Assembly: GCF_000308835.1 (NCBI RefSeq)
Contig: NZ_BAGN01000429.1
Span: forward strand, 62,001 to 126,000
Length of the DNA: 64,000 bases
Source: Nocardia vinacea NBRC 16497
Lineage (GTDB): Bacteria > Actinomycetota > Actinomycetes > Mycobacteriales > Mycobacteriaceae
Reading direction: 5' to 3'
Under the pieces are notes generated by a model that saw only the letters and a program-made list of their open reading frames with translations, made no database searches and was not told the DNA's origin. Position numbers and translations under genes: made by a program. Positions 52,844 through 61,366 of this stretch are shown in pieces. Positions within the stretch are counted from its first letter, which is position 1; each line of letters begins with the position of its first letter.

Positions 52844-54135
52844 AGCGCCCGGAGCCGAATCGGTCCTTCGAGGTGCGCGTGGAGTCGGCGGCGAGCGTGG
52901 CCCTCGCGGTCACCGACCGGTTGGTCCGTCATCGGCTGGTCGTCTCCTTGATCGCCCTGGTGGCCACGCTGATTGTGGGGGCAACGTATGTCGTGTTCGG
53001 ATCGCTCGAGCTGAACCCGTTCGCCTCGACCTATCAGATCCGGGTCCACCTGGCCCAATCCGGTGGTCTGCTGCCCGACCGGGACGTTACCGTGCGCGGT
53101 GTCCGCGTCGGCCGGGTGACCTCGGTCGATCTCGACGGCAACGACGTGGTCGCGGTCGCATCGATCGAGGCAGGCGCCAGGATCCCGACCGACAGCACGG
53201 TCCGGGTGGCCGGACTCTCACCGGCCGGTGAGCAATACTTGGATTTCGTCCCCGCCACCTCCAGCGGCCCGTATCTGGCCGCCGGTGCGGTCATCGGCGC
53301 CGACCGGACCACGGTGCCGGTGCAATTGGCCCAGTTGCTCGGCGACCTCACCGGCACCATCGCACAACTCGATCCCGACAAGCTTCAGGCGATCGTGCAC
53401 GAGTTGGGCGCGAGTTCGGCGGCGCCGGAGAAGCTGGCGGCGATCATCGATGGCGGCGCCTTCATGATCACCACACTCGGTGCGGTACTCCCGCAGACCG
53501 TCAGCCTGCTGCGCAACAGCGAGGTGGTGCTCGGCACCGCACGCGACCTCGGACCGGGCCTCGCGATTACCGCGGCCGATCTCGAACGCACTCTCGCGGG
53601 CGTGAATTCGATGACGGGCGGGTTCGAAACCCTGCTCGACACCGCGCCGGAAATGCTGCGCACCATGGACCAGATCATCGCCGACAATTCCCCGACCATG
53701 GTCCAACTGCTCGGGAATCTCGCGACCGTGGCCCAGATGTCGTACGTACACGTGCCTGCCATGAACGATCTGTTCTTCCCCACGCATCGGGCCGGGTCGG
53801 CAGCGGACGCGTTGGGCACCGCATTCCACGACGGCGCGGTGTGGGCGATCGCCAGCATCTATCCGCGAAAGCAATGCGACTACAACCTGCCGCGCCTGCC
53901 CATCACCCTCGCGAACCATCCCGAACCCTACTTGTACGCCTACTGCACCGACCCGGATCCGACCCTGGTGCCGCGCGGCGCGCGCAACGCACCGCGGCCC
54001 CCCGGCGACGACACCGCACACCCACCGGCCGGAGTCGATCCGCTGACGACCGCCGATCCGACACCGCAGGGCCCGCTGTCGATCCCGACACCATATGGCG
54101 GCGCACCCGTTCCGGCATATGTGCCGCCGAAGTAG
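52840..54135 (+). CDS. mceF: MceF protein
   Basis: 431 residues; helix VVSLIALVATLIVGATYVVF near residue 32, MCE domain with RVHLAQSGGLLPDRDVTVRG and VRVGRVTSVDL, SPAGEQYLDFVP, and a Pro-rich C-terminal tail of about 60 residues (PPGDDTAHPPAGVDPLTTAD). Last Mce subunit. Confidence 0.93.
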   Translation: MKRPEPNRSFEVRVESAASVALAVTDRLVRHRLVVSLIALVATLIVGATYVVFGSLELNPFASTYQIRVHLAQSGGLLPDRDVTVRGVRVGRVTSVDLDGNDVVAVASIEAGARIPTDSTVRVAGLSPAGEQYLDFVPATSSGPYLAAGAVIGADRTTVPVQLAQLLGDLTGTIAQLDPDKLQAIVHELGASSAAPEKLAAIIDGGAFMITTLGAVLPQTVSLLRNSEVVLGTARDLGPGLAITAADLERTLAGVNSMTGGFETLLDTAPEMLRTMDQIIADNSPTMVQLLGNLATVAQMSYVHVPAMNDLFFPTHRAGSAADALGTAFHDGAVWAIASIYPRKQCDYNLPRLPITLANHPEPYLYAYCTDPDPTLVPRGARNAPRPPGDDTAHPPAGVDPLTTADPTPQGPLSIPTPYGGAPVPAYVPPK

Positions 54136-54163
54136 CAAATAACAACGAAGGCCAGGAGTTTCG

Positions 54164-54817
54164 ATGAAGCAACCAGTGCTGGAGACGGAAACCGCTACCG
54201 AGACAACCGAATCGGACTCGGTCACCGATGAATCGGCCGCGCACGAGAAGGAAACGGCTACCGAGACAACCGATTCGGACGAGGTGGCCGAGGTATCGTC
54301 GGTGGGCGCGGACGCCGCACCACCCTTCTGGCGGCGTCGTTGGGTGCCGCGCGCCGCGGTCGGCGCGATCGCCCTGGTCGCGGTGTCGGCCTCGGTGCTG
54401 GCCTGCGTGCTCGGCTGGAAACTGCACGACCGCGACGAGGTCGATGCCGCGGCCCGGCAGGCCGCGACCACCGCGCAGAACTACGCGATCACGCTGACCA
54501 GCATCGATTCCCAGCACATCGATCAGAATTTCGCCGCCGTCCTCAGCGGTGCGACCGGTGAATTCAAGGACACCTACACCCAGTCCAGTAACCAACTGAA
54601 GACGCTGCTGGTCCAGAACAACGCGGTGAGCAAGGGGAAGGTGGTGGGCTCCAGTATCAAGTCGGCGACGAAGGACCGCGTCGAGGTGATGCTGTTCGTC
54701 GATCAGGAGGTCACCAACTCGGTGAGCCCCGATCCGCGGATCGATCGCAGCCGCATGGTCATGACCATGGAACGGGTCGGCGACAGCTGGCTGGCCGGCA
54801 AAGTGGAGTTGGTGTGA
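54164..54817 (+). CDS. Mce-associated membrane protein (Mas)
   Basis: 217 residues; acidic cytosolic N-terminus, one membrane helix (VGAIALVAVSASVLACVLGW near 68-87), and an extracytoplasmic Mas domain of the NTF2-like type (DVMLFVDQEVTNSV region). The N-terminus repeats ETATETTxSD: a 30-base DNA segment at 54188-54217 recurs at 54251-54280 with four changes. Follows mceF by 28 bp with AGGAG before ATG. Mas proteins stabilise Mce complexes. Confidence 0.9.
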   Translation: MKQPVLETETATETTESDSVTDESAAHEKETATETTDSDEVAEVSSVGADAAPPFWRRRWVPRAAVGAIALVAVSASVLACVLGWKLHDRDEVDAAARQAATTAQNYAITLTSIDSQHIDQNFAAVLSGATGEFKDTYTQSSNQLKTLLVQNNAVSKGKVVGSSIKSATKDRVEVMLFVDQEVTNSVSPDPRIDRSRMVMTMERVGDSWLAGKVELV

Positions 54818-54818
54818 T

Positions 54819-55664
54819 GTGATCGATCAATCGTCCGCACCATCGGTCACCCGGATAAGGAACTGGGGACGCGGTTATCTGCACCGTCATCCCGTCGCAT
54901 CGCTCGATACCGTAGGCGCCCAGTTCATTCTGGGTGTGCGTGCCGTGCAGTATCTCGTAATCGACATCGCGACAGGCCGTTTCGCATTCAAGGAGTTCGT
55001 GCGGCAGGCCGCTTTCATGATCAAAACCTCCTACCTGCCGACCGTCGCGGTCGCATTGCCCATCAGCGCGACCCTCTCGATCCAATTCGGACTGATCGCC
55101 GGTCAGGTCGGCGCGACCTCGCTGGCCGGCGCGGCCAGCGGTCTCGCGGTCATCCGCCAGGCGGCGCCGGTGGTCACGGCGATGCTGCTTGCGGCGGCGG
55201 TCGGTTCGGCGATCTGCGCCGACCTGGGCTCGCGCACCATCCGAGAAGAGATCGACGCACTCGAGGTGATGGGTGTCTCGGTGCTGCGCAAGCTGGTGGT
55301 GCCGCGGGTGGCCGCCGGAGTGCTGGTCGCGGTCGGGCTGACCGGGCTGAGCGCCTTCGTCGGATTCCTCGCCGGATATATGTTCAATGTCTATGTCCAG
55401 GGCGGTACACCCGGCAGCTTCATCGCCACCTTCTCCTCGTTCGCGCGCATCGGCGATATGTATCTGGCGGTGGTCAAGGCCGTGGTGTTCGGACTCATCG
55501 TGACCGTCGTCGCATGTCAGAAGGGATTGAGCACCAAGGGCGGTCCCGGCGGTGTCGCGAATTCGGTCAATGCCACGGTGGTGGCCTCGATCGTGCTGCT
55601 CATGGTGGTGAACGTGGGCTTCACCCAGATGTACACGATGCTCTTCCCGCGGCAGGCGCTCTGA
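54819..55664 (+). CDS. YrbE (MlaE-family) permease A of the Mce system
   Basis: 281 residues, five or six membrane helices, MlaE family permease. Contains AICADLGSRTIREEIDALEV near residue 132, the conserved EExDAL motif that contacts the ATPase (MceG). GTG start 1 bp after the mas stop. In usual mce operons this gene comes first; here it follows mas. Confidence 0.93.
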   Translation: MIDQSSAPSVTRIRNWGRGYLHRHPVASLDTVGAQFILGVRAVQYLVIDIATGRFAFKEFVRQAAFMIKTSYLPTVAVALPISATLSIQFGLIAGQVGATSLAGAASGLAVIRQAAPVVTAMLLAAAVGSAICADLGSRTIREEIDALEVMGVSVLRKLVVPRVAAGVLVAVGLTGLSAFVGFLAGYMFNVYVQGGTPGSFIATFSSFARIGDMYLAVVKAVVFGLIVTVVACQKGLSTKGGPGGVANSVNATVVASIVLLMVVNVGFTQMYTMLFPRQAL

Positions 55665-55665
55665 G

Positions 55666-56520
55666 ATGGCGGCGCCGTACTATCCGCTGCACATCAGGCA
55701 GGTGCTGCGCGTTGCCGACGCGCCGCTGCACGGGGCCATGCGCCTCGGGCACATGGCCATATTCTTCCTTCGCGCGCTCGCCTCCATTCCTATTGTCCTG
55801 CGCCACTACCGCAGGGAACTACTGCGCCTGATCTCCGACATCACCTGGGGCAATGGGTCTCTCATCGTCGGCGGCGGTACGGCCGGCATCATTGTCGTGC
55901 TCGGCGCGAGCGGCGGTGCGCTGGTGGGGATCGAGGGCTACAGCGCACTGAAATTGCTCGGCATCGGCCCGGCGACAGGTCTGGTGTCCGCGACCGCGTC
56001 GACTCGCGAACTGGCCCCGATCATGGCTTCCATCGCCTTCGCATCCCAGGCGGGCTGCAGATTCACCGCGCAACTCGGCGCCATGCGCATCGCCGAGGAG
56101 ATCGACGCGATGGAAACACTCGCCATCCGGTCCATCCCCTACCTGGTGACAACGCGGCTCATGGCCTCGGTGGCCGCCATCGTTCCGCTCTATCTTGTCT
56201 GTCTGGCAATGAATTTCGTCGCGGTCGAGGTGGCCATCGGCATCGCGGGCAGCCAATCGCCCGGCACCTACGACCACTACTTCCGCATGGTGCTCAGTGC
56301 GACCGACATCGGGTATTCGCTGGCCAAGGCGGTCGTCTTCGTCGTGATCACCACGACCATCCAGTGCTACTTCGGCTACTACTCCGCGGGCGGTCCGGTG
56401 GGCGTCGGCATTGCCGCCGGTCGCGCGATGCGCGCCAGCATCACCGTGATGATCTGCGTCAACCTGCTGATGACGCTGGCACTGTGGGGCTTCGACTCGG
56501 GAGCACGAATCAGCGGCTGA
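55666..56520 (+). CDS. YrbE (MlaE-family) permease B of the Mce system
   Basis: 284 residues, second MlaE-type permease. Contains MRIAEEIDAMETLAIRSIPY near residue 143 (EExDAM motif) and several membrane helices. Starts 1 bp after permease A. It is the last gene of the operon; no MceG ATPase is in the window, as expected because one MceG often serves all mce loci. Confidence 0.93.
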   Translation: MAAPYYPLHIRQVLRVADAPLHGAMRLGHMAIFFLRALASIPIVLRHYRRELLRLISDITWGNGSLIVGGGTAGIIVVLGASGGALVGIEGYSALKLLGIGPATGLVSATASTRELAPIMASIAFASQAGCRFTAQLGAMRIAEEIDAMETLAIRSIPYLVTTRLMASVAAIVPLYLVCLAMNFVAVEVAIGIAGSQSPGTYDHYFRMVLSATDIGYSLAKAVVFVVITTTIQCYFGYYSAGGPVGVGIAAGRAMRASITVMICVNLLMTLALWGFDSGARISG

Positions 56521-56533
56521 CCGCGCCGATCGA

Positions 56534-56586
56534 CTACCCGCCTCCGGTGGCGGGTATGCGGCCGTGACGCATCAGCACCGCGATCA
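56534..56586 (-). pseudogene. 3' half of a transposon-interrupted small membrane ORF
   Basis: Codes IAVLMRHGRIPATGGG and a stop. Joined to the other half at 61298-61342 (MVVIVAATAIVALVI) across the Tn3 insertion, with the GATCA duplication counted once, it gives a 30-residue single-pass membrane peptide reading away from cysQ. Whether it was ever translated is unknown. Confidence 0.45.
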
Positions 56587-56625
56587 GGGGTCCCGGTAGT
56601 AATCGCCGAAAAAACAACGGATATG
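56587..56625 (+). repeat. Tn3 terminal inverted repeat, left
   Basis: 39 bases starting GGGGTCCCGG and ending CGGATATG, exactly complementary to 61259-61297. Similarity continues imperfectly for about five bases inward. Confidence 0.95.
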
Positions 56626-56734
56626 CCGTAATGCCTTGTTGAGGTGATGGATTCGTGGGTTCAGCTGCGGGGCGGGGTTGTTGGTGGTTGGGTTGCGGCC
56701 GATGGGTTGATCGGCATGGCGGAGGTCTGAGTTC

Positions 56735-58233
56735 GTGGCGACGCGGGTGTTCGCAGACGAGGAATTGGTGCGGCTGCGGGAGTTCCCGGAGATCAGTCGT
56801 GAGGAGCTGTTCCGGTATTTCACGCTCACCCCGGCCGACCTCGCGTTCGTTGACCCCGGACGTGGGCGCGGTCCTGCGGATCGGTTGGGAGTGGCGGTTG
56901 CGTTGTGCTCGTTGCCGTGGCTTGGGTTCGTGCCGGACAAGGTGTCCTCCGCGCCGCTGGTGGTGGTAACTCGGTTGGCTGATCAGCTGAAAGTCGATGC
57001 CACGCAGATCCGTTCGTACGGCCGGCGGGCGCAGACCCGCACCGAGCATCTGCGCCTGGTCGCGCAGTATCTGAGCTCGGCGAAATTCAGTACGGCCGAA
57101 CGCCGGATGCAGCAGGAGTTGGCCGACCGCGGCAAGTCCGGTGAGGACCGCCAGGCGCTACTGGATGATCTCCTAGAGATCATCATCGATTCGCAGATCA
57201 CAGACGAGGAGATCGGTGGCCTGATCCGCGGCGAGAAGATCGGGTGGGAGCGGCTGCGCGCGGCGATCGCGCAGGCCAAGCCCCGGTTGCCGCGCGATCA
57301 CGGGCACCTGGCCGCGCTCGATTCCTCGTACAGCTACCTACGGCAGTTCACCCCGGTAGTGCTGGCGACCGTGCGGTTCGGCGGTGGAACCGCCGCGACG
57401 GAACTGCTGATCGCGGTGAACATGCTGCGCGAGCTCAACGCCACCAACGCCCGCAAGGTTTTCGACGATGCGCCGACCGGTTTCGTACGCACCAAGTGGC
57501 GCGGATACCTCGAAGAGTCCCGAAAGTCCGGCAGCGTTACCGCGTATCGCCACTACTGGGAGCTGTGCGTGTTGCTCGGGCTGCGGGACGGGCTGCGCAG
57601 CGGCGACGTCTACGTACCCGGGTCACGGCGCTACGCCGACCCTGCCGCCTACCTACTCACTCCCGAGCAATGGGCTCCGCAACGCGCCGAATTCTGCCGT
57701 CTGGTCGGCAAATCCGCCGATCCGGCCCGCGCGTTGGCCGACGTCATCGACGAATGGCACCAGGCGGTCGGTGAACTGGAACAGGTCTTGGCCGGTGGGA
57801 ACGGCCCAGTCCGGTTGGACGAAGCCGGGGACCTGGTGGTCTCGCCATTGACGGCGGAGGACGTGCCCACCGAAGCGGTGGCGCTCAAGGCTGAAAGGGC
57901 GAATCCCTACATGCACTACGCCGCGACCTGCTGTACGCCCACGAGGGCATGATCCGGGCGCGGCATCTGGAGTCCCAGACCGAGCAAGCTTGGTGCCTGA
58001 CTCTGGCCGCGAATGCCGTAATCGCCTGAACGACTGAGTATTACGGGCTCGCGGTGGAACAGATGCGGCGCGAAGGACGGCGCATCGACGACGAGGTGCT
58101 GGCGCACATCTCCCCAGCGCACAGCGAGAACATCAACTTCTTCGGCGCCATCGAGGTCGACATCGACGCCGAACTCGCCCAGCTCGGCCCCACTGGGTAC
58201 CGACCGTTGCGGGTCCGCGACACCCTGTTCTGA
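56735..58233 (+). pseudogene. tnpA: Tn3-family transposase with internal deletion
   Basis: The N-terminal 390 residues (DUF4158 region: VATRVFADEELVRLREFPEI, LRQFTPVVLATVRFGGGTAA) are in frame from the GTG at 56735. Near 57900-57910 the sequence jumps, out of frame, to the extreme C-terminus (LHALRRDLLYAHEGMIRARH, AHSENINFFGAIEVDI). About 500 residues with the DDE catalytic core are missing, and a TGA replaces the Trp of the AxWTTEYY segment at about 58027. Not functional. Confidence 0.93.
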
Positions 58234-58263
58234 CCCCCGGCAAGCCCCGCTCTAGAAGCTGCC

Positions 58264-58683
58264 TCACGGCGCTGACAGGGCGCCAATCTGTTGCATGACC
58301 CCGAGCAGATCGGGCAGGCCACGCTCTTCGACGATCCGGCCGTCTGCCAGGTAATAGAAGTTCATGGCCTGGACCTCGATCTTATTGCCCGTGGCAGGGA
58401 CCCCGAAGAACTCGCCTTCATGGGTTCCGCGCATGGTGAACCGCGCGGCCACCGTGCTTCCCTCGGTGACGCTCTCCTCCAGCGTCCATCGCACGTCAGG
58501 AAACGCGCCACGCATCATCGCGATGATCTCCAGATAGCCCGCAGGGCCCCGCAAGGGTTCGGCGTGACTCGGTGCATGGAACACCGCGTCGGGAGCGATG
58601 ACCTCCCGGGCAAGATCCTCATCGGCTGTGTTGATGAACTCGACGAAGCGATGCATCACTGATTCAACGGATTTCGACGACAT
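58264..58683 (-). CDS. SnoaL-like (NTF2-fold) protein
   Basis: 139 residues. NTF2 fold typical of SnoaL-like ester cyclases or detoxifying proteins: FVEFINTADEDLAREVIAPD, GPAGYLEIIAMMRGAFPDVR, and NFYYLADGRIVEERGLPDL. Cytosolic. Divergent from the PadR gene with a long palindrome between them. Carried as transposon cargo. Function not assigned beyond the fold. Confidence 0.88.
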   Translation of the reverse strand: MSSKSVESVMHRFVEFINTADEDLAREVIAPDAVFHAPSHAEPLRGPAGYLEIIAMMRGAFPDVRWTLEESVTEGSTVAARFTMRGTHEGEFFGVPATGNKIEVQAMNFYYLADGRIVEERGLPDLLGVMQQIGALSAP

Positions 58684-58752
58684 TTAGCCCTTCTCTCTCC
58701 CCGCCTGCGATGTGGTGTTCGAAGCGAACCGGCAGGACCATCGCCACCATAA

Positions 58753-58782
58753 CATCGATTCGATGTACACATCGAATCGATG
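58753..58782. promoter_or_regulatory. Palindromic operator between SnoaL-like and PadR genes
   Basis: Perfect 14-bp arms, CATCGATTCGATGT (58753-58766) and ACATCGAATCGATG (58769-58782), two bases apart. Covers the putative ATG at 58780, so the PadR start is placed downstream. Probable PadR binding site controlling both directions. Confidence 0.82.
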
Positions 58783-58797
58783 TGCGATACTGGAGGA

Positions 58798-59331
58798 GTG
58801 TTGGAACTCTCTCTCCTCGGATTCCTGGCCGCAGGCCCCCTTGCGGGACACGAGCTGCGCCGTCGCATTACGCAGCTCACCGGATACAGCCGGCCGGTCA
58901 GCGACGGCACCCTCTACCCGGCGGTCAACCGCCTGGTCAAGGCGGGACTGATCGAGCGGCGACCCGCGCCGGAAGCGGGGGCCGGCCGGTATGTGCTGAA
59001 TCTGACCGAGGCGGGCCGCGAGGACATGCTCCGGCGCCTGCGCGAGCCAGCCACGCACGAGCTCACCGACTTCTCCCGCTGGTTCACCATCCTGGCGTTC
59101 CTGTCCCTCTTGCCCGACGTCGCCGACCAGCACGCGGTACTCCGACGTCGGCTGGCCTTCTTGGAGGAATCGGCGAGCTTCTTCTACGACGGTGACAGGC
59201 CGCTGCGCGCCGAGGACGTCAGTGACCCTTACCGGCGCGGCATGCTGCTCACCGCCCGCGCCACCAGCCAAGCTGAACGCATCTGGATCCGCGAGATCCT
59301 CGGCGACGGCAATCCCCAGCCAGACCCCTAG
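58798..59331 (+). CDS. PadR-family regulator
   Basis: 177 residues. Winged helix near the start: LELSLLGFLAAGPLAGHELR, VSDGTLYPAVNRLVKAGLIE, then a C-terminal dimerisation helix. PadR proteins repress detoxification genes and respond to phenolics or drugs. GTG 58798 (reading V-L-E-L) matches the usual family start; a GGAGGA directly precedes it, and TTG 58801 is an alternative. Precedes the oxidoreductase gene by 68 bp; both probably answer to the palindrome upstream. Confidence 0.9.
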   Translation: MLELSLLGFLAAGPLAGHELRRRITQLTGYSRPVSDGTLYPAVNRLVKAGLIERRPAPEAGAGRYVLNLTEAGREDMLRRLREPATHELTDFSRWFTILAFLSLLPDVADQHAVLRRRLAFLEESASFFYDGDRPLRAEDVSDPYRRGMLLTARATSQAERIWIREILGDGNPQPDP

Positions 59332-59399
59332 GGCCCAACCCACACGATCGCCTCGCCGCTGAGCGGATCGGCGAGCTGCAGACAACGAAAGGCGCCACC

Positions 59400-60395
59400 A
59401 TGCTTGCTTCCTGGTACGACGAACAGGGCCCCGCCGCTCGAGTGCTGCAGGTCGGCGAGGTGCCCGACCCCGCTCCTGGCCCCGGGGAGGTCCGGGTCCG
59501 CGTCGCCGTCTCGGGTGTCAACCCCGGCGACACCAAGAAACGCGCCGGCTGGACAGGGTCAGGTATGCCCTACCCACGGGTGATCCCGCACAGTGACGCC
59601 GCCGGCGTCATCGACGCGGTCGGCGCGGGCGTCGAGGCGCGCCGTACCGGGCAGCGTGTGTGGATCTACGGCGCCCAGTCCTACCGGCCCTTCGGCACAG
59701 CCGCCCAGTACACTGTCGTGCCCGCGCACCTGGCCGTCCCGCTGCCCGACCACCTCAGCGACGATCTGGGCGCGAGCCTGGGCATCCCCGGCATCACCGC
59801 GCACCGCACCGTGTTCGCCGACGGCCCGGTCGCCGGGAAGGTGATCCTGGTCAACGGTGTCCTCGGCGGGGTCGGGTCGCTGGCCGCCCAACTCGCCGCC
59901 TGGGCTGGGGCCACCGTCATCGGCACCGTCCGCCGCGCCGCCGAATTGGACCGAGTCGATCTGGCGGTCGTCTCCCACGCCGTCGCCCTCGACGGCGACG
60001 ATCCCGCCGCCGAGATCCACGCCCATGCCCCAGAGGGAGTGGACCGGATCATCGAGGTATCTCTTTCCGACAACGCCGACCTGGACAACGCCGTGGCGGC
60101 GAACGGCGCAACCATTGCCGCGTACGCAACTCGCGCCGACCGCACCGAAATCCCCTTCTGGACCCTGCTTTTCAACAACGTCACCCTGCGCCTGATGGGC
60201 AGCGACGACTTCCCCACCGCCGCCAAGCGACAGGCCGCCCTCGACCTGACCTCCGCAGCCGCCGTCGGCGCCCTCACCGTCGATGTCGGCGACCGCTACC
60301 CGCTCACCGACATCGCCAAAGCTCACGACCGGGTGGATGCGGGCGGCCGCGGCCGCGTCCTCCTCACGATCCCAGGTGAGTCCACGGCTCCCTGA
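59400..60395 (+). CDS. NADPH:quinone oxidoreductase-like zinc-free MDR protein
   Basis: 331 residues of the medium-chain dehydrogenase/reductase family, quinone-reductase type: VSGVNPGDTKKRAGW, VIPHSDAAGVIDAVGAG, and the NADPH motif VNGVLGGVGSLAAQLAAW near residue 150. No catalytic zinc cysteines seen. Likely reduces quinones or enones. With PadR and the SnoaL-like gene it forms the transposon's cargo, plausibly a detoxification cassette. Confidence 0.92.
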   Translation: MLASWYDEQGPAARVLQVGEVPDPAPGPGEVRVRVAVSGVNPGDTKKRAGWTGSGMPYPRVIPHSDAAGVIDAVGAGVEARRTGQRVWIYGAQSYRPFGTAAQYTVVPAHLAVPLPDHLSDDLGASLGIPGITAHRTVFADGPVAGKVILVNGVLGGVGSLAAQLAAWAGATVIGTVRRAAELDRVDLAVVSHAVALDGDDPAAEIHAHAPEGVDRIIEVSLSDNADLDNAVAANGATIAAYATRADRTEIPFWTLLFNNVTLRLMGSDDFPTAAKRQAALDLTSAAAVGALTVDVGDRYPLTDIAKAHDRVDAGGRGRVLLTIPGESTAP

Positions 60396-60652
60396 GCTTC
60401 ACTGACAGCCACGATCCAGTCCGCGCAAAACGACGCTCGATAGCGCGGTCGGCGTGTGAGGCACTGGACGCCTCACACGCCGTGACAGCGGCCCGATGAA
60501 GCGTTCCCTCCGCTTTGTGCAATCGCACGTTTCGAAAACGATCGTTCACGAGACACACTCGGCCGCAGCAGGTTTCCGCAGGCCAGATCTGTCAAGCTTG
60601 CCGTGTACGCGCCAACGTCAACCTGTCGGAGGTTCGCAATACACTCCGCGCC
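60396..60652. other. Spacer before the resolvase; expected res site
   Basis: 257 bp between the oxidoreductase and resolvase genes. Tn3 elements carry their res recombination site here. I cannot delimit subsites I, II and III by eye. A coding signal is absent. Confidence 0.4.
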
Positions 60653-61231
60653 ATGCGAATCGGCTACGGGCGGGTCTCCACCCGCGACCAACATCCCGAA
60701 GCCCAACACGACGCACTCACCGCGGCCGGATGTGAACAGATATTCCTCGACAAGGCCTCCGGCAAGCTCGCCTCCCGACCCGAACTGAGCAAGGCGCTGC
60801 TGGTCGCCAACCGACCCAAAGACCAACTCGTGGTCACCAAGCTCGACCGGCTCGGCCGCTCCCTCGAGCACCTGATCGAACTGTCCAAGACCCTCCAGGA
60901 TCGGCGCGTGGACCTGGTAGTGCTGGATCAGGGCATCGACACCTCCACTGCCGTCGGCCGCATGTTCTTCCAAATCCTCGGCGCGATAGCCGAATTCGAG
61001 CACGCCCTGATGTCTGAACGCACTCGTGACGGGCTGGCCGCCGCCCGCGCACGCGGACATACCGGCGGGCAGAAACCCAAACTCGGTCCCCGGCAGGTGG
61101 CCCTGGCGCGGCAGATGTACGACGAACTCGATGAACAGGGCAAACGCCGCTACACCGTCGGCCGGATCGCGGCTGAATTCGGCGTCACCCGCCCGACTAT
61201 CTATCGCCACCTCAATCGTCCAGCGCCGTAG
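60653..61231 (+). CDS. tnpR: Serine recombinase (Tn3 resolvase)
   Basis: 192 residues. Catalytic Ser9 in IGYGRVSTRDQ, then TKLDRLGRSLEHLIEL and the E-helix GRMFFQILGAIAEFEHALMS, and a C-terminal HTH (RIAAEFGVTRPTIYRHL). Resolves cointegrates of the Tn3 element at res. Full length and apparently intact, unlike the transposase. The ATG at 60653 gives the usual resolvase N-terminus. Confidence 0.95.
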   Translation: MRIGYGRVSTRDQHPEAQHDALTAAGCEQIFLDKASGKLASRPELSKALLVANRPKDQLVVTKLDRLGRSLEHLIELSKTLQDRRVDLVVLDQGIDTSTAVGRMFFQILGAIAEFEHALMSERTRDGLAAARARGHTGGQKPKLGPRQVALARQMYDELDEQGKRRYTVGRIAAEFGVTRPTIYRHLNRPAP

Positions 61232-61258
61232 CGTTAGCGCTCTCACCAGCGGCTACGC

Positions 61259-61297
61259 CATATCCGTTGTTTTTTCGGCGATTACTACCGGGACCCC
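61259..61297 (-). repeat. Tn3 terminal inverted repeat, right
   Basis: Exact reverse complement of 56587-56625, followed by the GATCA duplication. Confidence 0.95.
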
Positions 61298-61342
61298 GAT
61301 CACCAGCGCCACGATCGCGGTTGCGGCCACGATGACCACCAT
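61298..61342 (-). pseudogene. 5' half of the transposon-interrupted small membrane ORF
   Basis: ATG at 61342 reads MVVIVAATAIVALVI up to the insertion; a hydrophobic helix. The remaining half lies at 56534-56586 on the far side of the Tn3 element. Starts about 25 bp after the cysQ stop. Confidence 0.45.
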
Positions 61343-61366
61343 CAGGTCGGCCCCAGATGCGGCGGA

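Larger units (their letters stand above)
56587..61297. mobile_element. Tn3-family transposon, non-autonomous
   Basis: 4,711-bp element bounded by 39-bp perfect inverted repeats that begin GGGGTCCCGGTAGTAATCGC, with a 5-bp target duplication GATCA at 56582-56586 and 61298-61302. Contents in order: gutted transposase, SnoaL-like gene, PadR gene, quinone-oxidoreductase gene, intact resolvase. The transposase core is deleted, so it would need a helper. The intact repeats and duplication suggest fairly recent arrival. Confidence 0.95.
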
